Shown here in pieces: positions 52,001-62,323 of a stretch of DNA of 64,000 bases. The notes under the pieces are model-generated. The model worked only from the letters and a program-made list of their open reading frames with translations. It ran no database searches and was not told the DNA's origin. How positions within the stretch are numbered: position 1 is the stretch's first letter; each line of letters starts with the position of its first letter. The position numbers and the translations under genes are program-made. Source of the stretch: an uncultured Porphyromonadaceae bacterium (GTDB taxonomy: Bacteria; Bacteroidota; Bacteroidia; Bacteroidales; Muribaculaceae); the NCBI GenBank assembly GCA_900548875.1, contig URMA01000001.1, positions 131,096 to 195,095 of the forward strand. Reading direction: 5' to 3'.

Positions 52001-55000
52001 TATCAGCATCCATGCTCAACGGAAACGCACTACCCGTCAAAAGTTGCTTCGAAGCATATTCGCCATCACGGATATAAATAGCCTTATCCGTTTTATTACC
52101 GCCAGTCGGATTGGCCATAGCAATAATCGCTCCACGAAGGTCAGAAGTAGCATTTGCCCAACTGTCACCGGAACCATTGCCAGCCTCGGCTGTTGCAACG
52201 TAAACAGCATCCAATGAAGAGAAAGTTGTCACATACTGATATTCGTACATACCAATATCTATAATGCGATTCAAAGGTTTACCTGCTTCATCTCTCGGAC
52301 CGGCATAACGATAATAACCCTCTGACATATATTGCGTAGCATAGTCTGGAACATTTTTAACTGTCCAATCTCGGTATGCGCCCGTAGCATTTTCCATAAC
52401 CGAATTTTCACTATCCTTACCCAACACACCAGTACCTGCATCAGTCAACACATTAATTGATGACGGATTCCATTTCGAAGACGGATCATTAGCGGCTACT
52501 CCAGCTGCGGATGAAGGCTGCGCAAAGCGAGGGCCTTCAATCGATGTATTCTCAGCAGCCAATTTGATATTGTTGCCATTTGTTGCATCCAAATCTTCAG
52601 CAGCGGAATAAGAAGCATTTACGCCCGACATATTATTGCCGTTCCCTTCGTTACCCCAAACCAACGTGTTGGTAACTGTTCCGCCTTGAGCATATATAGC
52701 GCCGTTGTTCAACGCCTTGTTGCGGACAATCGTGTTGTTCATCAAATTGACTGAAGTGCTTCCCGCTCCGGCATAACCGATAGCACCGCCGTTACCCGTC
52801 GTTTCATTGTTCGTCCACAATGTATTTACAGCCTTCAATGCAGTTGTTTCTCCGTCAGCAGCAGCAAGACACAATGCACCACCAGCAACTCGATCAGATT
52901 CAGAGGTTTCCACTGTACTGTTACCCGCAAACATGCTACCAATTACCGTAGCCGTAGCATTTCTTACATAAGCTGCATTACCACGGATACCCTTGTTGTT
53001 CAAAAATCGACAACGGTTAATGATATAGTCAACGCCAGAACTATACAAGCCGCCACCACGGCCAACTTCATTGTCATTTCCCATCGGAGTAAGTGTTGAC
53101 GCCGTTTCACCGTCCATCACCGTCAAACCGTCCAAGGTCACCGTACCCTGGCCTGTTATAACTCCATTTTCCTCCTTTATCGAAGAGAACAGCACATGGT
53201 AGGCATTCTTCACCGTTTCCGAAGCATTGATGTCACCGGAAAGAATGGTTTGATTCTTCAATTCCCACGGTTCGTTAATACCGTTCAGGTTAAAGTCGCT
53301 CGTTTCGCGAGCAGTCAAATACTGACTGATGTCAGAAGTATTTGTTATATCCGTAAACGACTGAGAAGTTCCATCCTCACTGGATACGCTACTCAAGCCA
53401 TACGAATAAGTTTCTTTACCGCTAAAACCGCCATAAATATTCACACCTGCTGGAACTACGAATGAATTCTGACGTTGGTCAGCAGTTGCAGTAGCAGCAT
53501 CTGTTCGACGAATTGTCGGCTTATAAGTGCCTTGAGCCACGAATATTTCTATCTTTGCTCCCGGATTTGCGTCGACAGCCTTTTTAGCATATTCCAAAGC
53601 ATCGTCGAGATGATACAACGGAGTATAGAACGAACGGCCAACCAACAAATCCAATGTTTCAGTATTGGCTACACGGAATTCCGTTGTTTGGTTCACAAAC
53701 AGTTTTGCCATATAACTACCCACTTTAGGTTCCGGAATAACACCGCCTAAGAAAGCATAGGCACCGACATCGATCTTATTGATATTGTCCTGTATGCGCA
53801 CAATACCCTGCATATCGCTTGCTGCTATATTCCAATTTGTTGCAAGATAACCTTGCAGCGTTGTAGAATAACCGTTGTTTACCAACGGTGAGAAAGCTCT
53901 CAAACGACGGTCGGAACTTGCAAAATACAAGTTTTCGTCGCTTGTCATCGACGTATTCACCATATTCGACGGCAATTCGAAACGTTCAACGAACGAATAG
54001 TTGAACGGGAAGAATGCTGTAAAGTTATTGCCATTAGCGGCCGAAGCAGCTTCCATTTTCGAATCGTCAAATGTAGCATAGACCGGACCACTGACATTAT
54101 TGTCAGATGAAGCAGTATTGCCCCATACTACCATATTCAGGAAGAGAGCGCCGCCGTCAGCGAAATAGATACCGCCACCATTTTCCGTGGCCGTGTTGTC
54201 AGTCACGGTCGAAGAAACCACATGAGCACGCAAATCCGTCGAAGCATTTGTTCCTATAGCAAAAATACCGGCTCCCTCTTCAGCACTGTTGGATTGAACC
54301 GCAGTACCCGACACTAAAGCACCCGGCTGCAAATACAAACCACCGCCCTGAATAGCTTCGTTGCCGTACACACGACAGTTGCGGATATGTCCCCATGCCG
54401 GAACTATGGCACCGCCACCTTGCGTTTTTGGATTTCCTTCACCGACCATGGAAGTCGCTTTTCCACCAGTCAATGACACCCCATCAACAACAGTCTGCTT
54501 AAACGCACTCTCGCCGGCAGGTTCCCCAAATGTAACGGCATGGTAACCATTAATATTCTGTCCTTCCACACTGGCGACAGGTGACAATATCGTTTCATGA
54601 TTAAATGGATTACGGCTTACAAACTTGTCTGTCTCTGTATAACCACCTTCCAAAATGACACCTTCCGGTACTACAAACGTATAGCTTAGCGGGTCGTTCG
54701 ACTCGCTTAATGTATTGGCATTGTATTCACCTTCTGCCACCTTGACAATGACATCTGCATCTTGGTGCTTAGATGCCAATTCACCTGCACGGTTCAATAT
54801 TTGCTGCAGCTTCATTTCGCAGGCAGCATTAGCCGGATTGGCACCACTACGCAAACCGGCACCGTCCTCACTCACATAAAAGTTATAGGAAGTGGCACTG
54901 CCGCCCGTAGTTTTGATTTCATAACCAATATTCTCAGAATTGTCCTTTTCATAAGCACCAACATCCACGGCACAGTCTTTGATTCGGTCTGTAAAGTCAA

Positions 55001-58000
55001 CGTCAGTATAAGGCAGAACAACTGGATGTCCCAGATAGTCGTTACCCAAATTCTCCGCACCATTGTTCAAACACCATGTCGAAGAATTCAAGCGATAATT
55101 GTTTTCCGATTGAGCATTAGTGGATTCGAAAGGAGAAGCCAAGTTAGTGCCATAATTCGAACTATGCAACTTATTTAAGATATCCGAACTCAAAGCTGTA
55201 TTAGACTGGACGAAACAGTTCCATGCGCCATTAAAGTTTCCTATTGCAGAAACTCCAATAGCCTGATTTGCGTTTCCGTAGAAAATCGTGTTGTAAAGCT
55301 TTAAAGTGGTAGTTGTATTTGAAGATGCAGTCCACTGGTGCAAGCCACCGGTTCCAGTAGAACGGTTATAAGCTACAGTATTGTTGTAGAACATGGCATC
55401 TTCAATAAAGATACCACCACCATTTGACTTGGCATAATTGTTAGCTACCATCGTATTATAGCTGGTTCCTAAAATCATGTACATACCGCCGCCATAACTT
55501 TCATTGGAATTGTTAGCATTGTTCAACACAAAACAATTGACTACTTTACTGTTATTGCCATCGCAATAAATACCTGCACCACGACCGGCGTTGTTATGAG
55601 CATTAATGTAGTTATCCGTAACCACACAATTTTGCAATGTCACACCACGGAACATACGTACCCCAGCACCACCATCACGGTTTGCCTTATAATCTGTATA
55701 AAATCCGTGACGAATAGTAAAGCCATCCCATGTAGCACCAGTATATTCAACATAACCACCTTCTTGGTTTTCCCAACGATAGCTATTCGAAGTATTTTCA
55801 TCTGCTCCTGGAACAGAATTGCCATAACCTTCATTCATCCAATGGTTTGACCAATCCCCCCATGACCGTCCCCACTCCCAGTAGGAATATGAACTCTCAC
55901 GTCCAGAAGGGGACTTGGTCGGAAGGCATACATCCGGTTGGAATAATACAGGCTTACGTGTTCGGCTCGGAAGGCCAGATACAGCCGTCGGTGTATTTCC
56001 ATTCCAAGTTACTGGAGCCGTCGCCTGAATCTGAATAATCGTTTCATACTTATCTTTTTCCAAGTCAACACTTGTCTCATTGGCTGGAATATACTGTGAT
56101 ATCAACGGACGACGGTCATCCTCACCCGGAGTACCTTCATTTGGGAAACCGCCCAGCACATCCACTTTGTCACGAATCACAAAACCTTTGTAGTCAGTAT
56201 ACGTACCGCCTGCTACCCAAACACTGCGCCGTTTATCATCTTTAGCAGCCGCAGCCGCAGCCGCAGCTTGTTCAACAGCATACTGCAAACCACCAACATA
56301 TCGCTCCTGACGATTGTTTCGAATATTTATACCATTTGCTCCTGTAACATGAGTCACGCCATCATGAGTTTCTGTTTTATAATTGACATTACTTGTACCC
56401 AGATTCTGCTCATTCATATGTTCAAAGAACAGCTTGCTGGCACCTGATGTCTCAGCATAAGGGCGAGTAGAGGCATCATAGAAGCCGATATAACGAGAGT
56501 CTCTTGTCGGGATATTTCCATCCACCTTACCGCTATTCACATCGTAAATCAGATTTCCGGCAATGGCATTTTCCCATGACGAACCGTCCATCTTTCCGGC
56601 TCCAGTCTCCGTAACATAGAACACAGTTCCGTTAACTGGCAAGTTGGCTTCATAAGCACCCATATCGGCAGAACCGCCAAGGTTACGGGAATTACCGATA
56701 ATATCGACGTTCAAACCATCAGGAGTTCCAGTTGCCTTGTTAATTAATTTCCCAGCATCGGTTGAACTTGTCAACGGTGTAAAGTTGGAATATCCGCCAT
56801 AATACGTATCAAATCCCAAAGTAGCTCCCCGTTGATTGGTTGGATTGGCAAAATTCTTTGCACCATCTGCACCTACCGAAGCAAAAGTAAATGTATTTCC
56901 CTTGGAATTGCCGATAGCAAACGATGATGTTCCCATTTCACTTGGAGCGGTACCCACATTATTCACCACTGACACATGGTTCAATGTAAATTTCTCAGCA
57001 CTAGCATTAACAACAGCCGCATCAGTGTTAGTGTTCGTATTGTTGTTCACCACGCAGTTAGTCAGCGTCAATGTTGCGCCGCGGGCATCGATAGCGGCAG
57101 ATTCTGCGGCTGTATTGTTTTCGAAAATCGAATTGCGCACTTCAACAGTCGCACCGTCGCGGACAAGCATACCTGCACCGTAGCGCAACGTAGCCGTACC
57201 GGCAGCGTAACCGTTAATCACATGGAAGCCGTCGAGCACAACATTTGCTCCCGTTTCTACCGTGATACAGTGGTAGACACCCTCCGTGATTACTTTACCC
57301 TCATGGTTACCGTTGATTACCGTACGATAAGTTGTCGGGAAACGCTTGGTCAAGTCTGTTCCAGTGCTTTCCGCTGCATAACCGCCATAAATTTCAAATT
57401 TTGCGCCATTCGGCAACGCCGGTATGCTTATTGTAGCCGTTTGCGGGTCAAGATTCGTAAATGCGTAACGTGGCCAATAATCACCTTCCTTCACATATAC
57501 CTTGATTACTTGTCCCTGTGACAAATCCGTTTTGTTCGCAAAAGAGGCCAACACTTCGTTCAACGATTTGTAAGGCAAATCCCAAGATTCGCCGGTTCCA
57601 TAGGTTTCCATGAAGTCAATATCGACAAAGACCTCATAATTATCCGTAATCGGGTTAGCAGCGACTGCATATGCACCGACTGCCGGTTTTTGAGCAAACG
57701 CCGTTCCGGCAATATCCAGTTCCGGGGACAATAACACTTGTTCCGGGAAAGTTCCGATAGTCATACCCCCAGCACGGAGATTAGAACCTTGAACAGGTTT
57801 CCAATAGTAAGTAGGACGATCCAAAGAACCTCGTACACCGGAAATATTGGGGAATCCGGCTTCGAAATCAGGAGTAAGAACGCCTTCTGTGCTGTTGTCG
57901 TCCGACAGCTTCATAGTAGAAGTCTGATAAATATTGTTCCAAACAGCATTTGACGTACCGGAAATGGCATTGTTGTAGAAACGCACGTTGTCGACAGAAG

Positions 58001-60332
58001 CCCCTAATGCGTACATCGGAACATTGCTTCCATTAATCAAGTTGTTCCACAGAACGGAGTTGATGACATACGCATATTTATTGATATACAAACCGCCTGT
58101 TTCTGAAGAATTCGGATTAGAAGCATCAACCGAAGACGGACAATCATTATTGACTATCGTATTCTGCAACAACACACCGCCTGCGTTACAATAAACAGCT
58201 CCATTTACCAAAGCTGTATTATTCGAAATTACGGAAGTGCTTAGAATCAAATATTCTTCAGGATATTCAGCACTGTTTTTATCAAGATAGACACCGGCTC
58301 CATTTTTAGCGGAGTTTTCGGTAACCATCGAACGGTTGACCAAACCGGCACCACTGACAAACACACCGCCACCATTGGCTGTAGCGCTGTTATTGTAAAT
58401 CAGACAGGAAACCACACGACCGGCATTGACAAACACACCACCACCGTTGTCATCTGCCGTATTTTCAGTAATGACACTGTTTTGCAAAGTGGCATTCAAC
58501 CCCATATAAACGCCACCGCCCTTATCGGTAGCAAAATCGGCAAGACCTTCGCCTCCGTTGGCGGCACCACCCTTGATAGTGACACCGTCGAGCACCGTAG
58601 TATATTTGAAATCCTCTTCACCCGCCATTGGAGCAAACCATACAACGTGGCGCGAGCTGGAAGTTACGTTCCACTGATTGTTTGCCCAAGTGGCAGTGCC
58701 GTTTTCATAATCAGCACCCAAAAGAATTGTTTCATTCGTATAAATCCACGGCATATCACCTTTTTCACGCTCGGCCTTGGCTGTTTCCGTTCCAGCAAAA
58801 CCACCATAAACATTGATACCATCGCGCATACGGAAAGAAGCCGCATACTGCACGCCTTCAATAATCTGAGTTGTGGGACGATACTCACCGGCTGCTACCC
58901 AGACCTCACCCGAAGCATCGACAGCGGCCAATTCGTCGATCATTTTCTGCAAGTCGCCGGAAGCCTTCTCCCACGACGTACCGTCGCCAGTACCGTCCGG
59001 CTTCACATAACGGATACGTCCGGCATCCAAATGCTGAAATTCGTAAGCACCAATATCAATTGTTCCGCTCTTGCGAAGGTCGCCCGCCAAATCCGTCGTC
59101 GGCAAACCTGCATAGTAAGCATCCGCATTACCCGCATCTATTAATGCCGACCCTTCGAGCAAATCCCATGCCCATGTTGGGTAAGCATTTTGCCTCCAGT
59201 TATAATCACGGTCGAAGCTTGTAAAAACAGAAGGTGCATCGAACAACGGACTGTTAGTTCCGTTCGATGATGCCGAGATAGCAAAGCAGTTATCCCCTTC
59301 TACAACCTTAGCATTGTCGGATGCACAATTATGGAAAATCGACGATGTCGGATTCTGTACCTTGGCGTTTCCCCAAATAACGGAATTATAGACCTCACCA
59401 CTACCATCAATACCCATCACGGTGTTGCGAGCAATGGTCAGATTGACAGCTTTTGCATTGGCTGAAAGCAGCACACCGCCGCCTTCATTATTAAATATCG
59501 AACTGTTGACAATTGTGCCAGCACCGTCGATACGGATACCGCCACCGAGATTATCAGTACCAGAACGCTGACCGGCCAAATTGTTGTAAACCACACAATC
59601 GACAATCCGGGATTCCGTACTGGTGGCTTTCACATCGCTTGTAACATAAATAGCGCCACCACCTTGCGCAGCATAGTTGTTGAGCAGGAAGCATTTTTCA
59701 ATCTGATAGGCACCGCCTTGATTATTGTCACCGTAAACATAGACACCGCCACCGAAATCAGTTGCGTTACCGCCAATAACCGTAAAACCGTTGACTACAG
59801 TCGGATAGGTATTGTTGTTGCCGCTCTGTTGCGTCGGCACCATATTGAGCGACAGCACATGAGTGGCATTATCCGAACGTGTCCCGTTTTCGGGATATAC
59901 ATAATTGATTTTATCCACCACATCATCACGACTGATATCACCCGACAAAACGGAACGGTAGGTGAAATACGGAGCTTTGCCCAAAGTCGGACGCTCGTTA
60001 ATCGTACGTTCCGTACCGCGGAAACCGCCATAGAGTTTCACACCCGATTTCAACACAAAACCTGATTTATCGGGAACCACATACAATTGATCGGCAGATG
60101 TAATCTGTTCAAACCCCAACACCCAAATCTGGTCGCCGGCCTGAGCAGCAGTCAAAGCCTCAGGCAACGTCAGAATTTGCTCGTCGGTAATTCCGGTAAC
60201 TTCCCATTTATTACCGGTAGTCGGGTTTGTCCCCGTAGGGGTAACATAATGAATAGTCTGAGCCTTTGCCAAACTTCCGAGAAGAAGCACTGACAGCAAA
60301 GTAAATAGCACTCTAAAATATCCTGTTTTCAT
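49089..60332 (-). CDS. Giant secreted beta-helix adhesin-like protein with T9SS sorting tail
   Basis: 3747 residues. Signal peptide MKTGYFRVLFTLLSVLLLGSLAKA. About eight modules follow, each with a repeated opening (a WVAxGxY-type strand, then xVxVYGGFxG and an R...TILSGD-like segment), many GGGIY/GGGVF beta-helix turns with NNTA-type runs, and a closing IDIGAYE-like motif near residues 427, 885, 1222, 1790, 2187, 2694, 3007 and 3251. This is the choice-of-anchor/parallel beta-helix pattern. Residues about 3260-3670 form non-helix domains. The last 70 or so (VKAYSPSAGMIRVEG, VRIYDLNGRC, GIYLVEV, VKKVQVK) match T9SS type A sorting domains. It should be exported across the outer membrane and anchored or released. 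It is the last gene of the fimbrial transcript, 45 bp after a lipoprotein gene. No catalytic residues recognised; adhesion or matrix function is inferred. Confidence 0.88.
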   Translation of the reverse strand: MKTGYFRVLFTLLSVLLLGSLAKAQTIHYVTPTGTNPTTGNKWEVTGITDEQILTLPEALTAAQAGDQIWVLGFEQITSADQLYVVPDKSGFVLKSGVKLYGGFRGTERTINERPTLGKAPYFTYRSVLSGDISRDDVVDKINYVYPENGTRSDNATHVLSLNMVPTQQSGNNNTYPTVVNGFTVIGGNATDFGGGVYVYGDNNQGGAYQIEKCFLLNNYAAQGGGAIYVTSDVKATSTESRIVDCVVYNNLAGQRSGTDNLGGGIRIDGAGTIVNSSIFNNEGGGVLLSANAKAVNLTIARNTVMGIDGSGEVYNSVIWGNAKVQNPTSSIFHNCASDNAKVVEGDNCFAISASSNGTNSPLFDAPSVFTSFDRDYNWRQNAYPTWAWDLLEGSALIDAGNADAYYAGLPTTDLAGDLRKSGTIDIGAYEFQHLDAGRIRYVKPDGTGDGTSWEKASGDLQKMIDELAAVDASGEVWVAAGEYRPTTQIIEGVQYAASFRMRDGINVYGGFAGTETAKAEREKGDMPWIYTNETILLGADYENGTATWANNQWNVTSSSRHVVWFAPMAGEEDFKYTTVLDGVTIKGGAANGGEGLADFATDKGGGVYMGLNATLQNSVITENTADDNGGGVFVNAGRVVSCLIYNNSATANGGGVFVSGAGLVNRSMVTENSAKNGAGVYLDKNSAEYPEEYLILSTSVISNNTALVNGAVYCNAGGVLLQNTIVNNDCPSSVDASNPNSSETGGLYINKYAYVINSVLWNNLINGSNVPMYALGASVDNVRFYNNAISGTSNAVWNNIYQTSTMKLSDDNSTEGVLTPDFEAGFPNISGVRGSLDRPTYYWKPVQGSNLRAGGMTIGTFPEQVLLSPELDIAGTAFAQKPAVGAYAVAANPITDNYEVFVDIDFMETYGTGESWDLPYKSLNEVLASFANKTDLSQGQVIKVYVKEGDYWPRYAFTNLDPQTATISIPALPNGAKFEIYGGYAAESTGTDLTKRFPTTYRTVINGNHEGKVITEGVYHCITVETGANVVLDGFHVINGYAAGTATLRYGAGMLVRDGATVEVRNSIFENNTAAESAAIDARGATLTLTNCVVNNNTNTNTDAAVVNASAEKFTLNHVSVVNNVGTAPSEMGTSSFAIGNSKGNTFTFASVGADGAKNFANPTNQRGATLGFDTYYGGYSNFTPLTSSTDAGKLINKATGTPDGLNVDIIGNSRNLGGSADMGAYEANLPVNGTVFYVTETGAGKMDGSSWENAIAGNLIYDVNSGKVDGNIPTRDSRYIGFYDASTRPYAETSGASKLFFEHMNEQNLGTSNVNYKTETHDGVTHVTGANGINIRNNRQERYVGGLQYAVEQAAAAAAAAKDDKRRSVWVAGGTYTDYKGFVIRDKVDVLGGFPNEGTPGEDDRRPLISQYIPANETSVDLEKDKYETIIQIQATAPVTWNGNTPTAVSGLPSRTRKPVLFQPDVCLPTKSPSGRESSYSYWEWGRSWGDWSNHWMNEGYGNSVPGADENTSNSYRWENQEGGYVEYTGATWDGFTIRHGFYTDYKANRDGGAGVRMFRGVTLQNCVVTDNYINAHNNAGRGAGIYCDGNNSKVVNCFVLNNANNSNESYGGGMYMILGTSYNTMVANNYAKSNGGGIFIEDAMFYNNTVAYNRSTGTGGLHQWTASSNTTTTLKLYNTIFYGNANQAIGVSAIGNFNGAWNCFVQSNTALSSDILNKLHSSNYGTNLASPFESTNAQSENNYRLNSSTWCLNNGAENLGNDYLGHPVVLPYTDVDFTDRIKDCAVDVGAYEKDNSENIGYEIKTTGGSATSYNFYVSEDGAGLRSGANPANAACEMKLQQILNRAGELASKHQDADVIVKVAEGEYNANTLSESNDPLSYTFVVPEGVILEGGYTETDKFVSRNPFNHETILSPVASVEGQNINGYHAVTFGEPAGESAFKQTVVDGVSLTGGKATSMVGEGNPKTQGGGAIVPAWGHIRNCRVYGNEAIQGGGLYLQPGALVSGTAVQSNSAEEGAGIFAIGTNASTDLRAHVVSSTVTDNTATENGGGIYFADGGALFLNMVVWGNTASSDNNVSGPVYATFDDSKMEAASAANGNNFTAFFPFNYSFVERFELPSNMVNTSMTSDENLYFASSDRRLRAFSPLVNNGYSTTLQGYLATNWNIAASDMQGIVRIQDNINKIDVGAYAFLGGVIPEPKVGSYMAKLFVNQTTEFRVANTETLDLLVGRSFYTPLYHLDDALEYAKKAVDANPGAKIEIFVAQGTYKPTIRRTDAATATADQRQNSFVVPAGVNIYGGFSGKETYSYGLSSVSSEDGTSQSFTDITNTSDISQYLTARETSDFNLNGINEPWELKNQTILSGDINASETVKNAYHVLFSSIKEENGVITGQGTVTLDGLTVMDGETASTLTPMGNDNEVGRGGGLYSSGVDYIINRCRFLNNKGIRGNAAYVRNATATVIGSMFAGNSTVETSESDRVAGGALCLAAADGETTALKAVNTLWTNNETTGNGGAIGYAGAGSTSVNLMNNTIVRNKALNNGAIYAQGGTVTNTLVWGNEGNGNNMSGVNASYSAAEDLDATNGNNIKLAAENTSIEGPRFAQPSSAAGVAANDPSSKWNPSSINVLTDAGTGVLGKDSENSVMENATGAYRDWTVKNVPDYATQYMSEGYYRYAGPRDEAGKPLNRIIDIGMYEYQYVTTFSSLDAVYVATAEAGNGSGDSWANATSDLRGAIIAMANPTGGNKTDKAIYIRDGEYASKQLLTGSAFPLSMDADNNDGMNGTSLTIKGSYNEANQQDFSNPTVISSYPGVATERLMNITTNNEPVFIEGIMFNNAAGDDGIVSTGDNLTLARVAFRGNAGTGVSTSGNSLIYNALFADGGTGLNVGSGEVKVVNATFANNTTAIYGTASVYNSVSWNSGNGVAEGNSNAVLGNAVNDDIQNGPNFVDPNNENILLRDYSIRPSMMLLNKGDNSLYESNVGVDPTTDVDLTNGVRVVDNTIDVGAYEYAAPLSQILYVKSNVVGSDESGSSWTNAIADLQGAIDLASIYANVNTGETGYVFVHNNVSANNVRVAMPGVKAYGSMNDETGTGVTDILGKRSSILDLQRRSTINGLTVAGTGSVVDGFEVSGTVAVSSGMLSTSIVKPTDAVTVTGDGVLYNSFVDGAVNGKAVNVTATGTITDNGGGNNNSNAVENGYVSADYWKYQLKDDSELIDKTGAIDIADYMTMAGHDKDISGSSRIRNTVDFGCFETWNITANTEITAADKPSRNHVVYVREGNELSIDGDALVYAGEATAFNPGFLLLENGSGLLANGNYVGLTNFAMERTVPAEGTALTYVPFLIDKMDNASNATFQRYDGATRATYDYKYSATKGAWVDVDPATAVGGVQAFAINGSAGAKVRFYGTSYKETPNDVKTVQLMKFNFNDPWTTNADGTINPDASNQFTHKENMSWNMFGSPYLHAMNYSDMEYGRVIYTGSSYETKNTADTNTSGSVAMGEGVFTQTATLQDYETFTVAAPTAGSDPQGLRGLLVTVAPADAEEADDFIQLKAVESEEASSEFNIAADGVKWMSDDASVAQIYMARNGGRYSMLSALDINGAVSLGLTIPEAAAYTIAIDEEAWMDEYETVVLEDKATGQMVDLLEGAYQFQAPEAGTVEDRFSIRFNRIVDGLGDNVKAYSPSAGMIRVEGAAAGSLVRIYDLNGRCIRVGETPAGNYDVNVGPKGIYLVEVQQIEAEPIVKKVQVK

Positions 60333-60377
60333 AGCTAATTTTTTTTCAATTCTAAGATTCCGCCATTAGTTGTCGGA

Positions 60378-61301
60378 TTACTGGCCTAAAATCCAACCTT
60401 CTGTAACAGAAGCTTTTGTTCCTGACACGTTTATATTAACCTTATACCAAGTATTTGGCTCTATCTCTTTCGGGAAAACAGCCTTATAATCCTGTTTACC
60501 GTCCAAAGTTCCACTTGTTCCTTTCGCATAAGTCACAGAAAAATTGATTGCGCTCGCCACACCCGGGAACGTATAAAAATATGTACGCCCATTGCGCTCA
60601 CTAATCTGGTCGCCGGCAGTAAAAGTGGCGACATTCACGGTGGTTGAATATGACGGATTCGTTACTTCCGACGGGAAAATATAACCTTGAGCCAGTCCGT
60701 CGAGCGTGATTGCACTCATCGCGACGTCAGTATATTTACCATCGGCATAAGCTCCCTGTGCATCCCACTGCACATCGATTTTCGCAGCAAGACGCGTACA
60801 AGTGACAGAAGCCGTATTTTCCTGATTTTTGACAATAGAGACTTCGTTGTCCGAAATACCGCTAAATATATTTTGGATATAGTTCTGCTTGTCAGCGTTA
60901 TCTGCAATATTGGCAATATTGAGCGTCTGCATGTTCTGCACCTCAGCCACCGTGTTGCAAATCGGAGGCGTATGGCCGGCAGGGAAAGCCACAGCATAGA
61001 TCCGTGCCGTGCCCTCGACGACGGAGAAATTCTTTGGAGAAGAGAATTCCGCCTTAGGTATGGAGAACGAGAGAACCCGACCGTTTGTATACACCACATA
61101 TACGCCAAGGTTTGCCCAGTCGGCATTCCACTCTCCGTGGTCCGCACCCGGATCACCGGCACGCGTACCTGCATTGATGGATACCGACAGCCGCATTTCG
61201 GCATCGGCCACAACAGGTTCAGGCACATGTTCCTCAAATACACACGAAGTAGCACCAAGCATGAGTCCCCAAACCATTATATATGCTTTCCAACTTTTCA
61301 T
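60378..61301 (-). CDS. Fimbrillin-like lipoprotein (accessory fimbrial subunit candidate)
   Basis: 307 residues. MKSWKAYIMVWGLMLGATSC has a lipobox with Cys20. The first predicted strand ends in NAGTRAG with Arg47, the kind of site at which fimbrillins are cut by an Arg-specific protease before polymerisation. Later segments (RLAAKIDVQWD, TFPGVASAINFSVTYAKG, NTWYKVNINVSG) are typical of Bacteroidales fimbrillin-like proteins. It lies between the Mfa2-like gene and the giant gene, the place of mfa3/mfa4 in P. gingivalis. A minor pilin or adaptor role is likely but inferred. Confidence 0.72.
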   Translation of the reverse strand: MKSWKAYIMVWGLMLGATSCVFEEHVPEPVVADAEMRLSVSINAGTRAGDPGADHGEWNADWANLGVYVVYTNGRVLSFSIPKAEFSSPKNFSVVEGTARIYAVAFPAGHTPPICNTVAEVQNMQTLNIANIADNADKQNYIQNIFSGISDNEVSIVKNQENTASVTCTRLAAKIDVQWDAQGAYADGKYTDVAMSAITLDGLAQGYIFPSEVTNPSYSTTVNVATFTAGDQISERNGRTYFYTFPGVASAINFSVTYAKGTSGTLDGKQDYKAVFPKEIEPNTWYKVNINVSGTKASVTEGWILGQ

Positions 61302-61327
61302 AGTTTTGATTTTATTTAGTAGTTCCC

Positions 61328-62269
61328 TTATATATTTTCATCATGATCACCACCCGGTTGCCAATCCGGATCAAACTCAACACCGGCATCGACATCGACG
61401 GCTTCACCGCCCTGCTCCGTCACATTAAATGTAGCCTCAAACACACGTCCCGGCTCAACCGGCTCCTTAATGGTAAAAATGTGCTCGACAACCTTATCAC
61501 CCAGTTCGGAATAGAAATAAAGTTTCCACCATCCCGGCTCCATCTGCGTGGCCCGCTGAACGGGAACCTGTGTCGGGAAGGCGTAGAATTCAAAATCGGA
61601 AGTTGTTTCGCCATGCGTACCATAGGCGGATGCATTGGTGCGCACGTTTTCGTTGAACGCCCAAACCTTATCCCATGGAGCATAGCTTTGCTTTGTGCCT
61701 TGAATATAGCACTTCATATTTTTTAGCGTTGCCGGACGGTTGACATGGAGCACATACTTGCTCGAAGCCGCCGTCAGCAATACTTCGTAATAATCTGTTT
61801 CAAAACCCTTTTGCATATTCATCTGAAGGGTACCCACATAGGCAGGATTGCCTGTGGCTGAAATTACGTCGGCGGTACTCGTGGGCTGCGACACGAGGGC
61901 TTCCGACAGATTGGAAGGATAGGACGAATAAGCGCCGTCGGCGCTTTGTTCGCCATTGGCCACGGCAATGTGGCTATAATTGTCGACAGGAATCGTCACA
62001 CGGAAGATCATGTCGGCAGGCAGCGATTCTTGCGGAATCACATCTTCGCGGAACAGCGACGATGGAGAATTCCAGAAACCGAGATGCAAAGAATGCACTT
62101 CGTCACTGAAGCCGAGCGCCACGTCCTGTGCCACCTCAAGCTTGTACAAGATCTCAACGTCTTTCGTTGCCGGCGGACAGTCGGACAAATCTTCGTCGAT
62201 ACACGACGTGAATCCCATAACAGACAACAGCAGACATGACCCGTAGAATATATTCTTTTGCATCATCAT
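61328..62269 (-). CDS. FimB/Mfa2 family fimbrial anchor subunit
   Basis: 313 residues. A lipoprotein signal with Cys23 (GFTSCIDEDLSDCPP) matches the CxxEDxxDC start of FimB/Mfa2 proteins, which cap the base of the fimbria, anchor it in the outer membrane and limit its length. The remainder is two beta-sandwich domains. Three adjacent ATGs offer alternative starts. It follows the Mfa1-like gene after a 119-bp gap containing a stem-loop, as expected for anchor after major pilin. Confidence 0.88.
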   Translation of the reverse strand: MMMQKNIFYGSCLLLSVMGFTSCIDEDLSDCPPATKDVEILYKLEVAQDVALGFSDEVHSLHLGFWNSPSSLFREDVIPQESLPADMIFRVTIPVDNYSHIAVANGEQSADGAYSSYPSNLSEALVSQPTSTADVISATGNPAYVGTLQMNMQKGFETDYYEVLLTAASSKYVLHVNRPATLKNMKCYIQGTKQSYAPWDKVWAFNENVRTNASAYGTHGETTSDFEFYAFPTQVPVQRATQMEPGWWKLYFYSELGDKVVEHIFTIKEPVEPGRVFEATFNVTEQGGEAVDVDAGVEFDPDWQPGGDHDENI

Positions 62270-62323
62270 TCTTTTTATTTTATGAATTAATATCGTTCGT
62301 CTTTCGTCATTTTGTTTTTTAAG

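Noticed and set aside
50634..59224. Many short plus-strand frames (60-220 codons) opposite the giant gene
   Set aside because: They are fragmented, mutually overlapping, have no domains or ribosome-binding sites, and arise from the low-complexity codon pattern of the beta-helix repeats.
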